Below, in pieces: positions 25,704-34,900 of a DNA stretch of 64,000 nt. The translations under genes were made by a program, and so were the position numbers. The DNA is from an uncultured Algimonas sp. (GTDB taxonomy: Bacteria > Pseudomonadota > Alphaproteobacteria > Caulobacterales > Maricaulaceae), in assembly GCA_937923575.1 (NCBI GenBank), contig CALDUL010000028.1, positions 1 to 64,000 of the forward strand, given 5' to 3'. Position 1 is the first letter of the stretch. Each line of letters opens with the position of its first letter. The notes below the pieces were generated by a model that did not search any database, had not been told where the DNA came from, and saw nothing but the letters and a program-made list of their open reading frames with translations.

Positions 25704-25876
25704 CCGACATCTCGACCTACACAAGAATTAGAGACCATCGTCCCTCTCCCTTGAGGGAGAAGGGCGATGACGGGAAGCTCTGGAATATACCCAGTATTAG
25801 CTGCACCCGGCGCGCCACACCTCGGACCGCGCGCGGGGCTTCGCTGCAAAATGTCCCCCGGACATTTGTGCGGACG
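25704..25876. other. Non-coding spacer with two palindromes
   Basis: The rest of the 322-bp gap after the sugar dehydrogenase. CCCTTGAGGGAGAAGGG at about 25748-25764 is a loose palindrome that also resembles 10501-10525. AAATGTCC-CCC-GGACATTT (25849-25867) is a perfect 8-bp hairpin just past the thpR stop on the minus strand and may act as its terminator. No gene is visible. Confidence 0.5.
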
Positions 25877-26419
25877 CTACGCGCCCAACAGCGGATAGCT
25901 CGCCTCCACATCATACCGGTTCGGCCCGGCCTTCGTGCGGTGACTGCTCATCAGCACCATGCGGTCGATCAGGAATGGCCCGACCTCCAGCGCGGCGTGT
26001 TTCTGCTCCCACTTCGCGATCTTGAGCACATCCGGGAACGGTTTCAGATAGGCCAGCGTCAGATGCGGGATGAAGCCGCGCGCGTCCATGCTGATGCGGA
26101 GTTCCCGCGCCGATCGGCGGCAGTGTTGGTGCAGGCGCGACAGCCCCGTATCCTCGCGCAGCCGGCAGTGGAGCTGATGCGGCTCGGCCCGTCCGAAATG
26201 ACCGACACCATCGAGATAGAGCTCCAGCGCTGGCATGGGCTTTCGCGCCAGCTCCTCGTCGAGCTCTTCGGCCAAAGTGTCGGAGACTTCGCCGAAATAG
26301 CCGACCGTGATGTGGAGCTTCTCTGACGGGTGCCAGCGTGCGCCCGGGACGCCTTTCTGGATGCGGCGAACCGCCTTGGCGACACCGGGCGGAGGGAGGA
26401 GCGCAGCGAATAGGATCAT
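25877..26419 (-). CDS. thpR: RNA 2',3'-cyclic phosphodiesterase (2H phosphoesterase, LigT/ThpR family)
   Basis: A 180-residue 2H-family protein with two HxTx motifs, HITV at residues 36-39 and HLTL at 119-122, the catalytic pair. Length is typical for ThpR. Family members hydrolyse 2',3'-cyclic phosphates on RNA and can ligate 2'-5' junctions in vitro. The start MILFAALLPPP fits the family better than the longer frame, which adds 38 unlikely residues. It is 44 bases downstream of the aldo-keto reductase stop on the same strand and may be co-transcribed with it. Confidence 0.9.
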   Translation of the reverse strand: MILFAALLPPPGVAKAVRRIQKGVPGARWHPSEKLHITVGYFGEVSDTLAEELDEELARKPMPALELYLDGVGHFGRAEPHQLHCRLREDTGLSRLHQHCRRSARELRISMDARGFIPHLTLAYLKPFPDVLKIAKWEQKHAALEVGPFLIDRMVLMSSHRTKAGPNRYDVEASYPLLGA

Positions 26420-26463
26420 ATGATTTGGTGGCGCCTGTGCGCCTGTTGTGTTGAGCCCGCCGA

Positions 26464-27513
26464 TTAACGTCCGAGCGGGCAGCGATAGGTTTCTTGAATA
26501 CGCGTGGCCTGGGCTTCCATGGCATCGGTCCATTCGATGTCGTGGGCGTCGATGTTTTCAGCGAGCTGTTCCATCGACGTCGCACCGATGATGTTGGACG
26601 TCAGGAATTCACGGGACTCCACGAATTTCAGCGAGAACTGCACCGGCGTCAGGCCGAGATCGCGGGCGGTGTTGTTGCAGTCCATCCAGCAGTCGCGGTT
26701 CTTCAGATAGTTTTCCATGAAACCGGAGAACAGCGCCCCGCGCGAGCCGTCCGGGCGGTGGCCGTCATCATATTTTCCGGTGAATACGCCCATGCCGAGC
26801 GGGGAGTAGGCCAGCAGCCCGACCTGTTCGCGCATCGCGATTTCCGCGCGGTCATAATCGAACCGCCGCGCCATGAGGTTGTAGACGCACTGGTTGGAGA
26901 CGATGCGCGGCAGGCCGGCAGCCTCGCTCAGCGCGATATATTTCATCGTCGCCCAGGCGCTCTCATTGCTGATCCCGATATGGCGGATGCGGCCCGCCTC
27001 CACGTGACGCCCCAGCGCGCCGAGAATGTCCTCCAGCGCAACCATGTCCGACGTGTCGTAATCGTCGTAGCTGTGAAAGCCGAAGCCCGGCATGGGGCGG
27101 TCGGGCCAGTGCAGCTGGTAGAGATCGATATAGTCGGTTTTCAGGCGCTTGAGGCTGTGCTCCACCGCATAGTCTATCTGCGCGGGCGTGTGGCGGGTCA
27201 TGCCGACATCACCGCCGCGCGTCCAGGTCATGCCCGAGCGACCGACGACCTTGGTCGCGATGACGACATCGTCGCGCTTGCCGCGCTTTGCCAGCCACGA
27301 CCCGATATATTCTTCCGTGCGGCCCTGGGTTTTCGGATCGGCGGGGACGGGATACATCTCGGCGGCGTCGATGAAATTGATGCCGCGCCCGTCAATCGCG
27401 TAGTCCAGCTGCTCATGGGCTTCGGCCTCGGAATTCTGCTGCCCCCAGGTCATGGTGCCGAGACAGACGGAAGTCACATCGATGCCGGTGCGGCCGAGTT
27501 TACGCATGTCCAT
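26464..27513 (-). CDS. NADP(H)-dependent aldo-keto reductase (Tas-like)
   Basis: A 349-residue aldo-keto reductase with close resemblance to E. coli Tas. It carries the AEMYPVP segment (catalytic Asp-Tyr area), KVVGRS (Lys), YQLHWPDRP (His) and a C-terminal NADP-binding SNIIGATSMEQLAEN stretch. Substrates of Tas-like enzymes are small aldehydes or ketones. The ATG at 27513 has an AAGGA ribosome-binding site 11 bases upstream. A methionine two codons later is also possible. thpR follows on the same strand. Confidence 0.88.
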   Translation of the reverse strand: MDMRKLGRTGIDVTSVCLGTMTWGQQNSEAEAHEQLDYAIDGRGINFIDAAEMYPVPADPKTQGRTEEYIGSWLAKRGKRDDVVIATKVVGRSGMTWTRGGDVGMTRHTPAQIDYAVEHSLKRLKTDYIDLYQLHWPDRPMPGFGFHSYDDYDTSDMVALEDILGALGRHVEAGRIRHIGISNESAWATMKYIALSEAAGLPRIVSNQCVYNLMARRFDYDRAEIAMREQVGLLAYSPLGMGVFTGKYDDGHRPDGSRGALFSGFMENYLKNRDCWMDCNNTARDLGLTPVQFSLKFVESREFLTSNIIGATSMEQLAENIDAHDIEWTDAMEAQATRIQETYRCPLGR

Positions 27514-27644
27514 GGGCAGGAAGGTCCTTTGAAAGGGAAGATGAATGGCGGAAGAGCGTGTCATCTAGCGAAGCCTGCGACGGCGCGCACGTGATATTTA
27601 ATCGCGGCCCCGCGGCAACGCTTAACCCCACTGCCGCGTTATTC

Positions 27645-27674
27645 TTGGCAATGGCGTGCATTTGCGCCTATATA
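27645..27674 (+). promoter_or_regulatory. Candidate sigma-70 promoter of the BI-1 gene
   Basis: TTGGCA (27645-27650) and TATATA (27669-27674) are separated by 18 bases and lie 50 bp before the start codon. The -10 is weak relative to TATAAT and the position is based on inspection only. Confidence 0.4.
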
Positions 27675-27726
27675 CATCTCAAAGCCCCGCGACCCTCCGC
27701 GGGTGTGAACAGATACGGAGTTCATA

Positions 27727-28452
27727 ATGAACGATTTTAACAGAGGCGTGATCGGCGGCGGCGTCGAAACCGAAGTCGGCCTCAAGAGCTTCATGCTCGG
27801 CACCTATCGCTGGATGATGCTGGCGATGATCGTCACTGCCGGTGTGGCCTATGTCAGCGGCCAGGCCATCCTCGCAAATCCGGGCTTTGCGGCCCTGTTG
27901 GGTAGCCCCTTCGTACTGCTGGGCTTCGTGATCGCGATTCCCGTTCTGTTCGGTTCGGTCGCCGCCAAGCTGCCGCGCATGTCGATGGGCGGCGTGCTGA
28001 CCTTCCTGTTCGGCTTCGCCGCACTGATGGGTGTGTTCACCGGCGTCATCACCATCGCCTACCGCGCCGATGTGCTGCTGAAGGTCTTCTTCATGACCGT
28101 CGGCCTGTTCGCCGCGCTGTCCATGTTCGGCTACACGACCAAGACGGATTTGACGCCCTACCTGAAATTTGCGGCCATCGGATTTGCCGTCTTCGTGGCC
28201 TTTGCCGTGCTGGGCGCCTTCATCCCAGCCATCGCGCCGACGGGTACAGCGCAGCTGGTCATGTCCGGCGTCGGCCTCGTGCTGATCTCGGTCATCACGG
28301 CCGGCCAGACGCAGAAGCTCAAGAGCCTCTATTACGGCCTCGGCGGCGATCTGGAGATGATGAACAAATGGGCCGCCATGGGTGCCGCGTCGCTCCTGCT
28401 GTCCTTCATCAACATGTTCCAGTTCCTGCTGGCGATTTTCGGTCGCGACTAA
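27727..28452 (+). CDS. Bax inhibitor-1/YccA family membrane protein
   Basis: A 241-residue protein with seven hydrophobic segments, as in the BI-1/TMBIM family. The conserved features are the SFMLGTYRWMMLAMIVTAG first helix, the central SMFGYTTKTDL turn and the final acidic-plus-hydrophobic segment ending FLLAIFGRD. Bacterial members are pH-sensitive calcium-leak channels or interact with FtsH (YccA); no specific role can be assigned here. It has a candidate promoter upstream and a strong terminator (28483-28507) downstream, so it is probably transcribed alone. Confidence 0.9.
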   Translation: MNDFNRGVIGGGVETEVGLKSFMLGTYRWMMLAMIVTAGVAYVSGQAILANPGFAALLGSPFVLLGFVIAIPVLFGSVAAKLPRMSMGGVLTFLFGFAALMGVFTGVITIAYRADVLLKVFFMTVGLFAALSMFGYTTKTDLTPYLKFAAIGFAVFVAFAVLGAFIPAIAPTGTAQLVMSGVGLVLISVITAGQTQKLKSLYYGLGGDLEMMNKWAAMGAASLLLSFINMFQFLLAIFGRD

Positions 28453-28482
28453 GCGAACTCGGCTCACAGCCGCTGAATACAG

Positions 28483-28507
28483 AAGCCCCGCCAACCCGGC
28501 GGGGCTT
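28483..28507 (+). terminator. Rho-independent terminator of the BI-1 gene
   Basis: AAGCCCCGCC (28483-28492) pairs with GGCGGGGCTT (28498-28507) around a five-base loop and continues into TTTTT. The A-run on the other side makes a reverse function for nth possible as well. Confidence 0.9.
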
Positions 28508-28518
28508 TTTCTTTGTCT

Positions 28519-29214
28519 CTACTTCGGAGGCGGGGTCTTCTTCGCAAACCGACACAGATCCGCGATCCGGCAGTCATAGCATTTCGGCGTACGCGCCAGA
28601 CACACATAGCGCCCATGCAGCAGGATCCAATGATGCGCGCCGAGCCGAAATTCGTCCGGTGTCACGCGCAGCAGGTTCAGCTCCACGATCGTCGGGTCCT
28701 TGCCCGGCGCCATGCCGGTGCGGTTGGAGACTCGGAATATATGGGTGTCCACCGCCATGGTCGGCTGGCCGAAGGCTTCGTTCAGCACGACATTGGCGGT
28801 CTTGCGGCCCACGCCGGGCAATTTGATCAAGCTCTCCCGGTCTTGGGGCACTTCGCCCCCGAAATCGTCCAGGATCATGCGCGACAGGGCGACCACATTC
28901 TTGGCCTTGTTGCGGTAGAGGCCGATGGTCTTGATGTGATCGCGCACCGCCTCCTCGCCCAGATCAACCATGGCCTGGGGCGTCGGCGCGGCGGGGAACA
29001 GTCGGCGCGTCGCCTTGTTGACGCCGACGTCAGTGGCCTGGGCGGATAGCGCGACGGCCACCACCAGCTGATAGGGCGTAGCGTATTCCAGCTCTGTGAC
29101 CGGATCCGGGTTCTGATCGCGCAGTCGGCGGTAGATCTCCGCAATGTCCGCGCGGTTCATGCGCGGCCGTGGTAGCGTCTTGTAGAGCCGCTCTTTTTCG
29201 GACTTTTCTGGCAT
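28519..29214 (-). CDS. nth: Endonuclease III (DNA glycosylase/AP lyase)
   Basis: A 231-residue base-excision repair glycosylase that removes oxidised pyrimidines. The helix-hairpin-helix motif LPGVGRKTANVVL contains catalytic K138. D156 lies in VDTH. The four cysteines C205, C212, C215 and C221 form the C-x6-C-x2-C-x5-C [4Fe-4S] cluster. The start codon overlaps the stop of the FMN reductase gene by one base (TAATG), so the two are co-translated. Confidence 0.95.
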   Translation of the reverse strand: MPEKSEKERLYKTLPRPRMNRADIAEIYRRLRDQNPDPVTELEYATPYQLVVAVALSAQATDVGVNKATRRLFPAAPTPQAMVDLGEEAVRDHIKTIGLYRNKAKNVVALSRMILDDFGGEVPQDRESLIKLPGVGRKTANVVLNEAFGQPTMAVDTHIFRVSNRTGMAPGKDPTIVELNLLRVTPDEFRLGAHHWILLHGRYVCLARTPKCYDCRIADLCRFAKKTPPPK

Positions 29215-29783
29215 TAAGCGTTCGCCGCGAGTGCCGCCTTTTCCTGCGTGCGGCGAATGATGGCCTTCAGCATATTGTCGGCGAGGTCCGAGCTGGGCTG
29301 CGCCACCAGCGCGCCGTCATCGTCAAACGCCTTGGCCGCATTGCCGCAACCCACCTGGACCGGGATCACTTCGACGCCGAGCCGCGTGAGAATATATTGG
29401 ATCTGGCGCATGCACATGATGCCGCTCATCGGGCCCGGCGTGCAGGAGGCGATCCCCCAGACAGGCCCTGTGAAATGCGCGCGATCAAAGGTCGAGGTCC
29501 AGTCGATCATGTTCTTGAGCAGCGGCGGCAGCGAGCCGTTATATTCCGGGCTGACCACCACCACGCCGTCAAAGGTGGCGAGATGTTTCACCAGCGCCTT
29601 GGTCGTCTCCGGCATTTCCAGATCGCCGTGATAGAGCGGCATCTCATAGTCGGCCAGATCGACGCGCTCCGCCGTCGCGCCGTGCTCCTCGGCGCGCCTC
29701 ATCAGCGCGGTCTCCAGCTTGCGATTGATCGAGCCGGTCCGCAGCGAGCCGCAGAGGAAAGCAATTTTAACGTTAGATGACAT
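29214..29783 (-). CDS. NADPH-dependent FMN reductase-like flavodoxin-fold protein
   Basis: A 189-residue protein of the NADPH_dep_FMN_red family. The N-terminal FLCGSLRTGSINRKL is the FMN phosphate loop, and SPEYNGSLPPLLKNMIDW is the conserved flavin-side motif. Members reduce quinones, azo dyes or chromate, but the physiological acceptor is unknown. It is translationally coupled to nth. It starts 30 bases before the 5' end of a divergent membrane protein gene region. Confidence 0.85.
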   Translation of the reverse strand: MSSNVKIAFLCGSLRTGSINRKLETALMRRAEEHGATAERVDLADYEMPLYHGDLEMPETTKALVKHLATFDGVVVVSPEYNGSLPPLLKNMIDWTSTFDRAHFTGPVWGIASCTPGPMSGIMCMRQIQYILTRLGVEVIPVQVGCGNAAKAFDDDGALVAQPSSDLADNMLKAIIRRTQEKAALAANA

Positions 29784-29858
29784 GCGGCGCGACTATGGCA
29801 GGTCACGCCTGCGTGCAAGAACCTTGCGTGGCCAGCGCGCGCGCCCATATCGGGGGCC

Positions 29859-30326
29859 ATGGTTTATGGTGATCTCGTCCTCTGGCTGGTGTTCGGCCCG
29901 CTCGTCCTCGCGGCCGTGGCCTTCACCCTGCGCAGCATTATCGGCCTTGTCGGTCTGAGCGCCGAGGCGGAGCACGATTTCGAATATCGTCGGCGGCACG
30001 ACATGCTGCCGAGCGGCGTCGAGCATGATGACTTCGTGAGTGTCTATGTGCGCATCAACCGCCCGCGCGGTGCCATGCATGTCGCCGCCGCGCTCTGGGG
30101 TGCATTGCTGGCGACGCCGATTATCGCGATGGCGCTGGAGTTTCTGCTGGAGCTGTTGTGGCAGCTTTCCGGCCAGTCGCGCGTGTTTGAGCCGGGCTAT
30201 CTCGTCTGGGCGTTTTTCATCTTCTTCGGCCTGCTCGGCGCCTGGGCCGTGATCGGCTACGCTGTCGCGCGCCATTACCACCGCCGCACGCCGCGTTCGC
30301 TGGAAGACGAGCTGCGACTGCTCTAG
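29859..30326 (+). CDS. Hypothetical membrane protein with three predicted helices
   Basis: A 155-residue protein. Helices are at about residues 7-27, 73-95 and 112-135. A charged region of about 45 residues (EAEHDFEYRRRHDMLPSGVE) sits between the first two. I do not recognise a family. The stop overlaps the dapB stop by four bases (convergent), which leaves no room for a terminator between them. Confidence 0.6.
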   Translation: MVYGDLVLWLVFGPLVLAAVAFTLRSIIGLVGLSAEAEHDFEYRRRHDMLPSGVEHDDFVSVYVRINRPRGAMHVAAALWGALLATPIIAMALEFLLELLWQLSGQSRVFEPGYLVWAFFIFFGLLGAWAVIGYAVARHYHRRTPRSLEDELRLL

Positions 30327-31042
30327 CCGCCCAGCACATCGTCCATCGAATAGAGGCCGGGCTCTTTTCCAACGGCCCAGCGCAGCGCTGACAAGGCGCC
30401 GTCCGCGAAGACGTCTCGGTTTAGCGCAGAATGGCCGAGCGTGATCATTTCCGAGCCGCTGACCAGCCGCACGTCGTGGTCGCCGTAAACGCCGCCGCCG
30501 CGCAGCACCGCAAATCCGATATCGCCTGCCTTTCGCGCGCCGTTGCGGTCATGGGCTGCCACGGTATCGAGCACGACGCCGCGCCCATCTGCCACCGCCT
30601 CGCCCAGCATCAGCGCCGTGCCGGACGGTGCGTCGACCTTGTCCCGGTGGTGCATTTCCAGGATCTCGATATCCCAATCCGCGCCAAGGCTGCTCGCCGC
30701 CTGCCGCGCCAGCCGCATCAGCAGATTGATGCCGAGCGAGAAATTGCCCGAACGCAGCACGATGAGCCGTTTCGCCGCGTGTCGCAGCGCCGTCTCGACC
30801 GACGCCTCCACCCCGGTCGTGCCCGACACCAGCGCGCAGCCGTCCCGGAGGTGCGGCAGCGCGCTGGACAGCGCTGCACCCGACGAGAAGTCGATCACCC
30901 CGTCACACTCGGCCAGCGACGCGTAATCCGGCGCGTCCGCGCTCACGCGCGCGACGACCTCCACATCGTCATCGGCCGCCGCCAGGCGGTCCACCGCCTG
31001 CCCCATGCGGCCGTCTGCTCCGAGTAGTCCGAGTTTGATCAT
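30323..31042 (-). CDS. dapB: 4-hydroxy-tetrahydrodipicolinate reductase
   Basis: A 239-residue reductase that reduces the dehydratase product with NAD(P)H in diaminopimelate synthesis. The Rossmann loop LLGADGRMGQAV is at the N-terminus, and the family active-site segment EMHHRDKVDAPSGTA is at about residues 150-165. It is slightly shorter than the usual 265-275 residues but keeps both domains. It is convergent with the small membrane protein gene. Confidence 0.95.
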   Translation of the reverse strand: MIKLGLLGADGRMGQAVDRLAAADDDVEVVARVSADAPDYASLAECDGVIDFSSGAALSSALPHLRDGCALVSGTTGVEASVETALRHAAKRLIVLRSGNFSLGINLLMRLARQAASSLGADWDIEILEMHHRDKVDAPSGTALMLGEAVADGRGVVLDTVAAHDRNGARKAGDIGFAVLRGGGVYGDHDVRLVSGSEMITLGHSALNRDVFADGALSALRWAVGKEPGLYSMDDVLGG

Positions 31043-31141
31043 GCCCCGCGCCCTACAGCCTTTCGCAAATTTAAGGAAGATGAGCGTCGCCTGCGCGGAC
31101 TATTCAGTCGGAGTTCAATCGTTTTGCGCTAACTCCGGTCC

Positions 31142-31834
31142 ATGAAAACGATTCGCTCACTCCTGCTGACCGCTGCTGTGCTGGTTCCCACCGCTGCCGC
31201 CCTGCCCATTGTGGCGAGCGCGCAGGTGCGACCTGCCCAGTCTCAAAGTCAATTTGCGCCCGCGCAACTGCCGGCCTTTACCGAGCCGCAGAACGTGCCA
31301 GCCGATCTCGCGCGGCTGGATGCCGCGCTGAACGGTACGGCCAGCTTTTCGGGCCGTTTCGCGCAATACGGCGCGGATGGATCCTACGCGACCGGTACGA
31401 TCGAGCTGCAGCGTCCGGGCAAGGTCCGTTTCGAATATGACGATCCGAACCCGCTGCTGATCATCAGCGACGGCGTCACGCTCGCCTATCACGACCGCGC
31501 GCTCGACACGACGGACCGCGTGCCGTTGTCGGCCACGCCGCTGAACTATTTCCTGAAGGAGAACATTCGCCTGCAGGACGACACGGAGGTCGTGGCGCTG
31601 CAGAAGCTGCCGACCGAGTGGCGGATGAGCGCGCGTGACGGCTCCGGCAATCTGGACGGGACGATCACCATGGTGTTCGAGCCGCAGACGCTGGCACTGA
31701 AACAATGGATCATCAGCGACGAGTTCGGCGGTCAGACGACCGTGCAGCTGTCCGATCTGCGCTATAACGAGCGTGTCGACCCGCGTCGCTTCATCCTGCG
31801 CGATGCGGACCGCCGAGACCGCCGACGCCGGTAG
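31142..31834 (+). CDS. lolA: Outer-membrane lipoprotein carrier protein LolA-like
   Basis: A 230-residue periplasmic protein with a signal peptide (MKTIRSLLLTAAVLVPTAAA, SAQ cleavage site). The LolA fold is seen in FSGRFAQYGADGSYATGTIELQRPGKVRFEYDDPNPLLII and later TMVFEPQTLALKQWIISDEFGG. It shuttles lipoproteins to the outer membrane. This matters here because the window encodes many lipoproteins. In other alphaproteobacteria lolA is often next to xth, which here is 7 kb away, so the usual pair is split. Confidence 0.9.
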   Translation: MKTIRSLLLTAAVLVPTAAALPIVASAQVRPAQSQSQFAPAQLPAFTEPQNVPADLARLDAALNGTASFSGRFAQYGADGSYATGTIELQRPGKVRFEYDDPNPLLIISDGVTLAYHDRALDTTDRVPLSATPLNYFLKENIRLQDDTEVVALQKLPTEWRMSARDGSGNLDGTITMVFEPQTLALKQWIISDEFGGQTTVQLSDLRYNERVDPRRFILRDADRRDRRRR

Positions 31835-31909
31835 ATTTTGCCTCACCTGCGCCTCGCTCAAGCCAAGCGAGGTAGCAACCTTGCGCGTTCAAGCGCGTAG
31901 CAATCAGCC

Positions 31910-34900
31910 ATGGCTGATCCCGCCCACGTCGTGAGTCTACGTCCCGGCCTCTCCCGGTTGAACCCGGAAGATGAGGCCGAGGTTGTCTCGCGCGCGCTGG
32001 AACAGCTGCAATTCACGGATGCCGAGCGCGAGCGGATGCAGGCGCGGGCCAAGACCCTTGCCAGCCAAGCCCGCGCGCGTGCCGCCCGCGGCGGTCTGGT
32101 CGATCGCTTCCTGCAGCAATATGGTCTGTCCGACGAAGAAGGCGTCGCGCTGATGCGGCTCTGCGAGGCGTTGATCCGCACGCCGGATATCCGCACCTCC
32201 CGCCTGCTGGTTCGCGACAAGATTGGCGATGCCCGCTGGGGCCGCCATGTCGGGGAGAGCGACAGCGCGATCGTCAACATCGGCACGCGCGGCCTGCAGC
32301 TGACCCGCGCCTGGATCGAGGCGACAGGCGGGCAGACCGCGGATAATCTCGCGGCGCGGCTGGGCGACCGGGTGATGAACCAGGCCGTGCGCCAGGTCAT
32401 CGAGATGATGGGCGATCACTTTGTCATGGGCGCGACGATAGAGGACGCACAAACCCGCGCGCGCAAACTTGCCCGCGAACACGGCGAGGTATCCTATTCC
32501 TACGACATGCTGGGCGAAGCCGCGCATACGGCCGCGGACGCCGCGCGCTATTTCGCCGCCTATGCGAACGCCATTGACGCGCTGTCCCTCGATACGCCCG
32601 GGCAGACGACGCGCACGGCGGACGGCATTTCCGTCAAGCTGTCCGCCCTGCACCCGCGCTATGAACTATCCCAGGCGCAGCGCTGCGTAACGGAGCTGGC
32701 GGAGCGCGTCATCACGCTCTGCCGACAGGCGCAGCGCGGCGGCATCGGTCTGAGCCTGGACGCGGAAGAGGTAGAGCGGCTGGAGATGTCGCTCGACATT
32801 GTGGAGCGCATATTGGCGGAGCCGGGGCTGGCCGATTGGGACGGGCTGGGCGTGGTCGTGCAGGCCTACCAACGCCGCGCGCCTGCCGTGATTGATGCGG
32901 TCGCCCAGATGGCCCGCCGCGCAAACCGCCGCGTCAATGTCCGGCTGGTCAAGGGCGCCTATTGGGACCGCGAGGTCAAGCGCGCGCAAGTGCTCGGCCT
33001 GCCGGACTATCCCGTCTTCACCCGCAAGGTGAACACGGATGTGTCCTATCTCGCCTGCGCGCGTCAGCTGTTGGAGACGGACGAGCATATCTACCCGCGC
33101 TTCGCCACGCATAATGCGCACACGGTCGCCGCGATTGCGGAAATGGCGGGCCCGGATCAGCCCTATGAGTTCCAGCGGCTGCACGGCATGGGCGAGGCGC
33201 TGCACAGGACAGTCAGCGAGACGTCCAATCGGCGCTGCCGTGTCTATGCGCCCGTGGGCGCGCACCGCGATCTGCTGCCCTATCTGGTGAGGCGGCTTTT
33301 GGAGAACGGGGCGAATTCGTCCTTCGTCAATCAGCTGATGAACCCTGACGTGGCAATCGACGACATCGTGCGCGATCCGGTGGCGGAAGCCGCAGCGAAC
33401 GACCCCATCGCCAATCCGAAGATTCCCGCGCCGCGCGACCACTTGCGCGGAGAACGTCTGGCCGCGCTGGGCTATGATCTCGGCGATGTCGCGACTGCGC
33501 GCACTGTCCTGCAGATGACCGCGGAAGATGCGACCGCCCCGCTGCCGGACATCGTCCCTGACGAAGCCGTCGAGACGGCGTCAGCGTCCGATTGGCCCGC
33601 GACCCCTGCCCCGGAACGCGCCGATATCTTGCGCCGCGCCGCGGACCGTATGGACGCCGAGCCAGATGAGTTCCTCTCGCTCTGCATCCACGAGGCGAAG
33701 AAGACGCTGCCCGATGCTGTGGCGGAGCTGCGCGAGGCCGTCGACTTCTTGCGCTATTATGCGGAACAGGCCACGGACGAGCGTATGGATGGCCGCGAGC
33801 CGCTGGGCATCGTCTGCGCGATCTCGCCGTGGAATTTCCCGCTGGCCATTTTCATAGGCCAGGTCGCCGCCGCCCTCGCCGCGGGCAACACCGTCGTCGC
33901 CAAGCCCGCCGAGCAGACGCCTCTGATCGCGGCGCTGGCCGTGCGGTTGCTGCACGCTTCGGGTGTGCCGGAGACGGCGCTGCAGCTCGTCATCGGCGAC
34001 GGCGCGGTCGGCGCGGCGCTGGTCGAGAACAGCTCCGTATCCGGCGTGGTCTTCACCGGCTCTACCGCCACGGCCCGGCGCATCGCGAGCTCGCTGGCTG
34101 ACACCCACCGCGCCACGATCCCGCTGATTGCGGAGACGGGCGGCATCAACGCCATGATTATCGACAGCACGGCGCTTTTGGAACAGGCGGTGTCCGATGT
34201 CGTCGCCTCCGCCTTTCAGAGCGCGGGCCAGCGCTGTTCGACCTGCCGTATCGTCTGTGTTCAGGAAGAGGTGGCGGATGCATTCGAGACCATGCTGGCC
34301 GGGTCCATGGCCGAGCTGGTCGTGGGCAATGCGGCGCGCCTGTCCACCGATGTCGGGCCGATCATCGACGCGCCCGCCCGCAGCGCGTTGCAGGACTATG
34401 TCGACCACGCCCGCGCGCGCTTCCGCGTCATCGCGCAGAGCCCTGCGCCGGACGGTGAGTTTATCGCGCCTATCGCGCTGGCCGTGGACCGCGTGTCGGA
34501 TGTGACGCGCGAGGTCTTCGGCCCCGTCCTGCATGTCGTGCGCTTTGCGGCGGACGCGGTGGACGTCACCATCGACGCGATCAACGATCTGGACTTTGGC
34601 CTGACGATGGGACTGCACACCCGCATCGACGACCGGGCGGAGCGTGTGGCCGCGCGCGCCGAGGTCGGCAATCTCTACATCAATCGCAATCAGATCGGCG
34701 CGGTCGTGGGCGTGCAGCCCTTTGGCGGAGATCGTCTGTCGGGCACAGGACCCAAGGCGGGCGGGCCGCTCTATCTGCCGCGGCTGTCCCGGCGCGCGGG
34801 CGAGGTGTTCGTGCAAAGCGCGCCCGGCAAGCTGGGAGACGCCGCGCCATGCCGATCCGCACCATCCGCCGCAAACCAGCCCGACATCGCCGACCGATTG

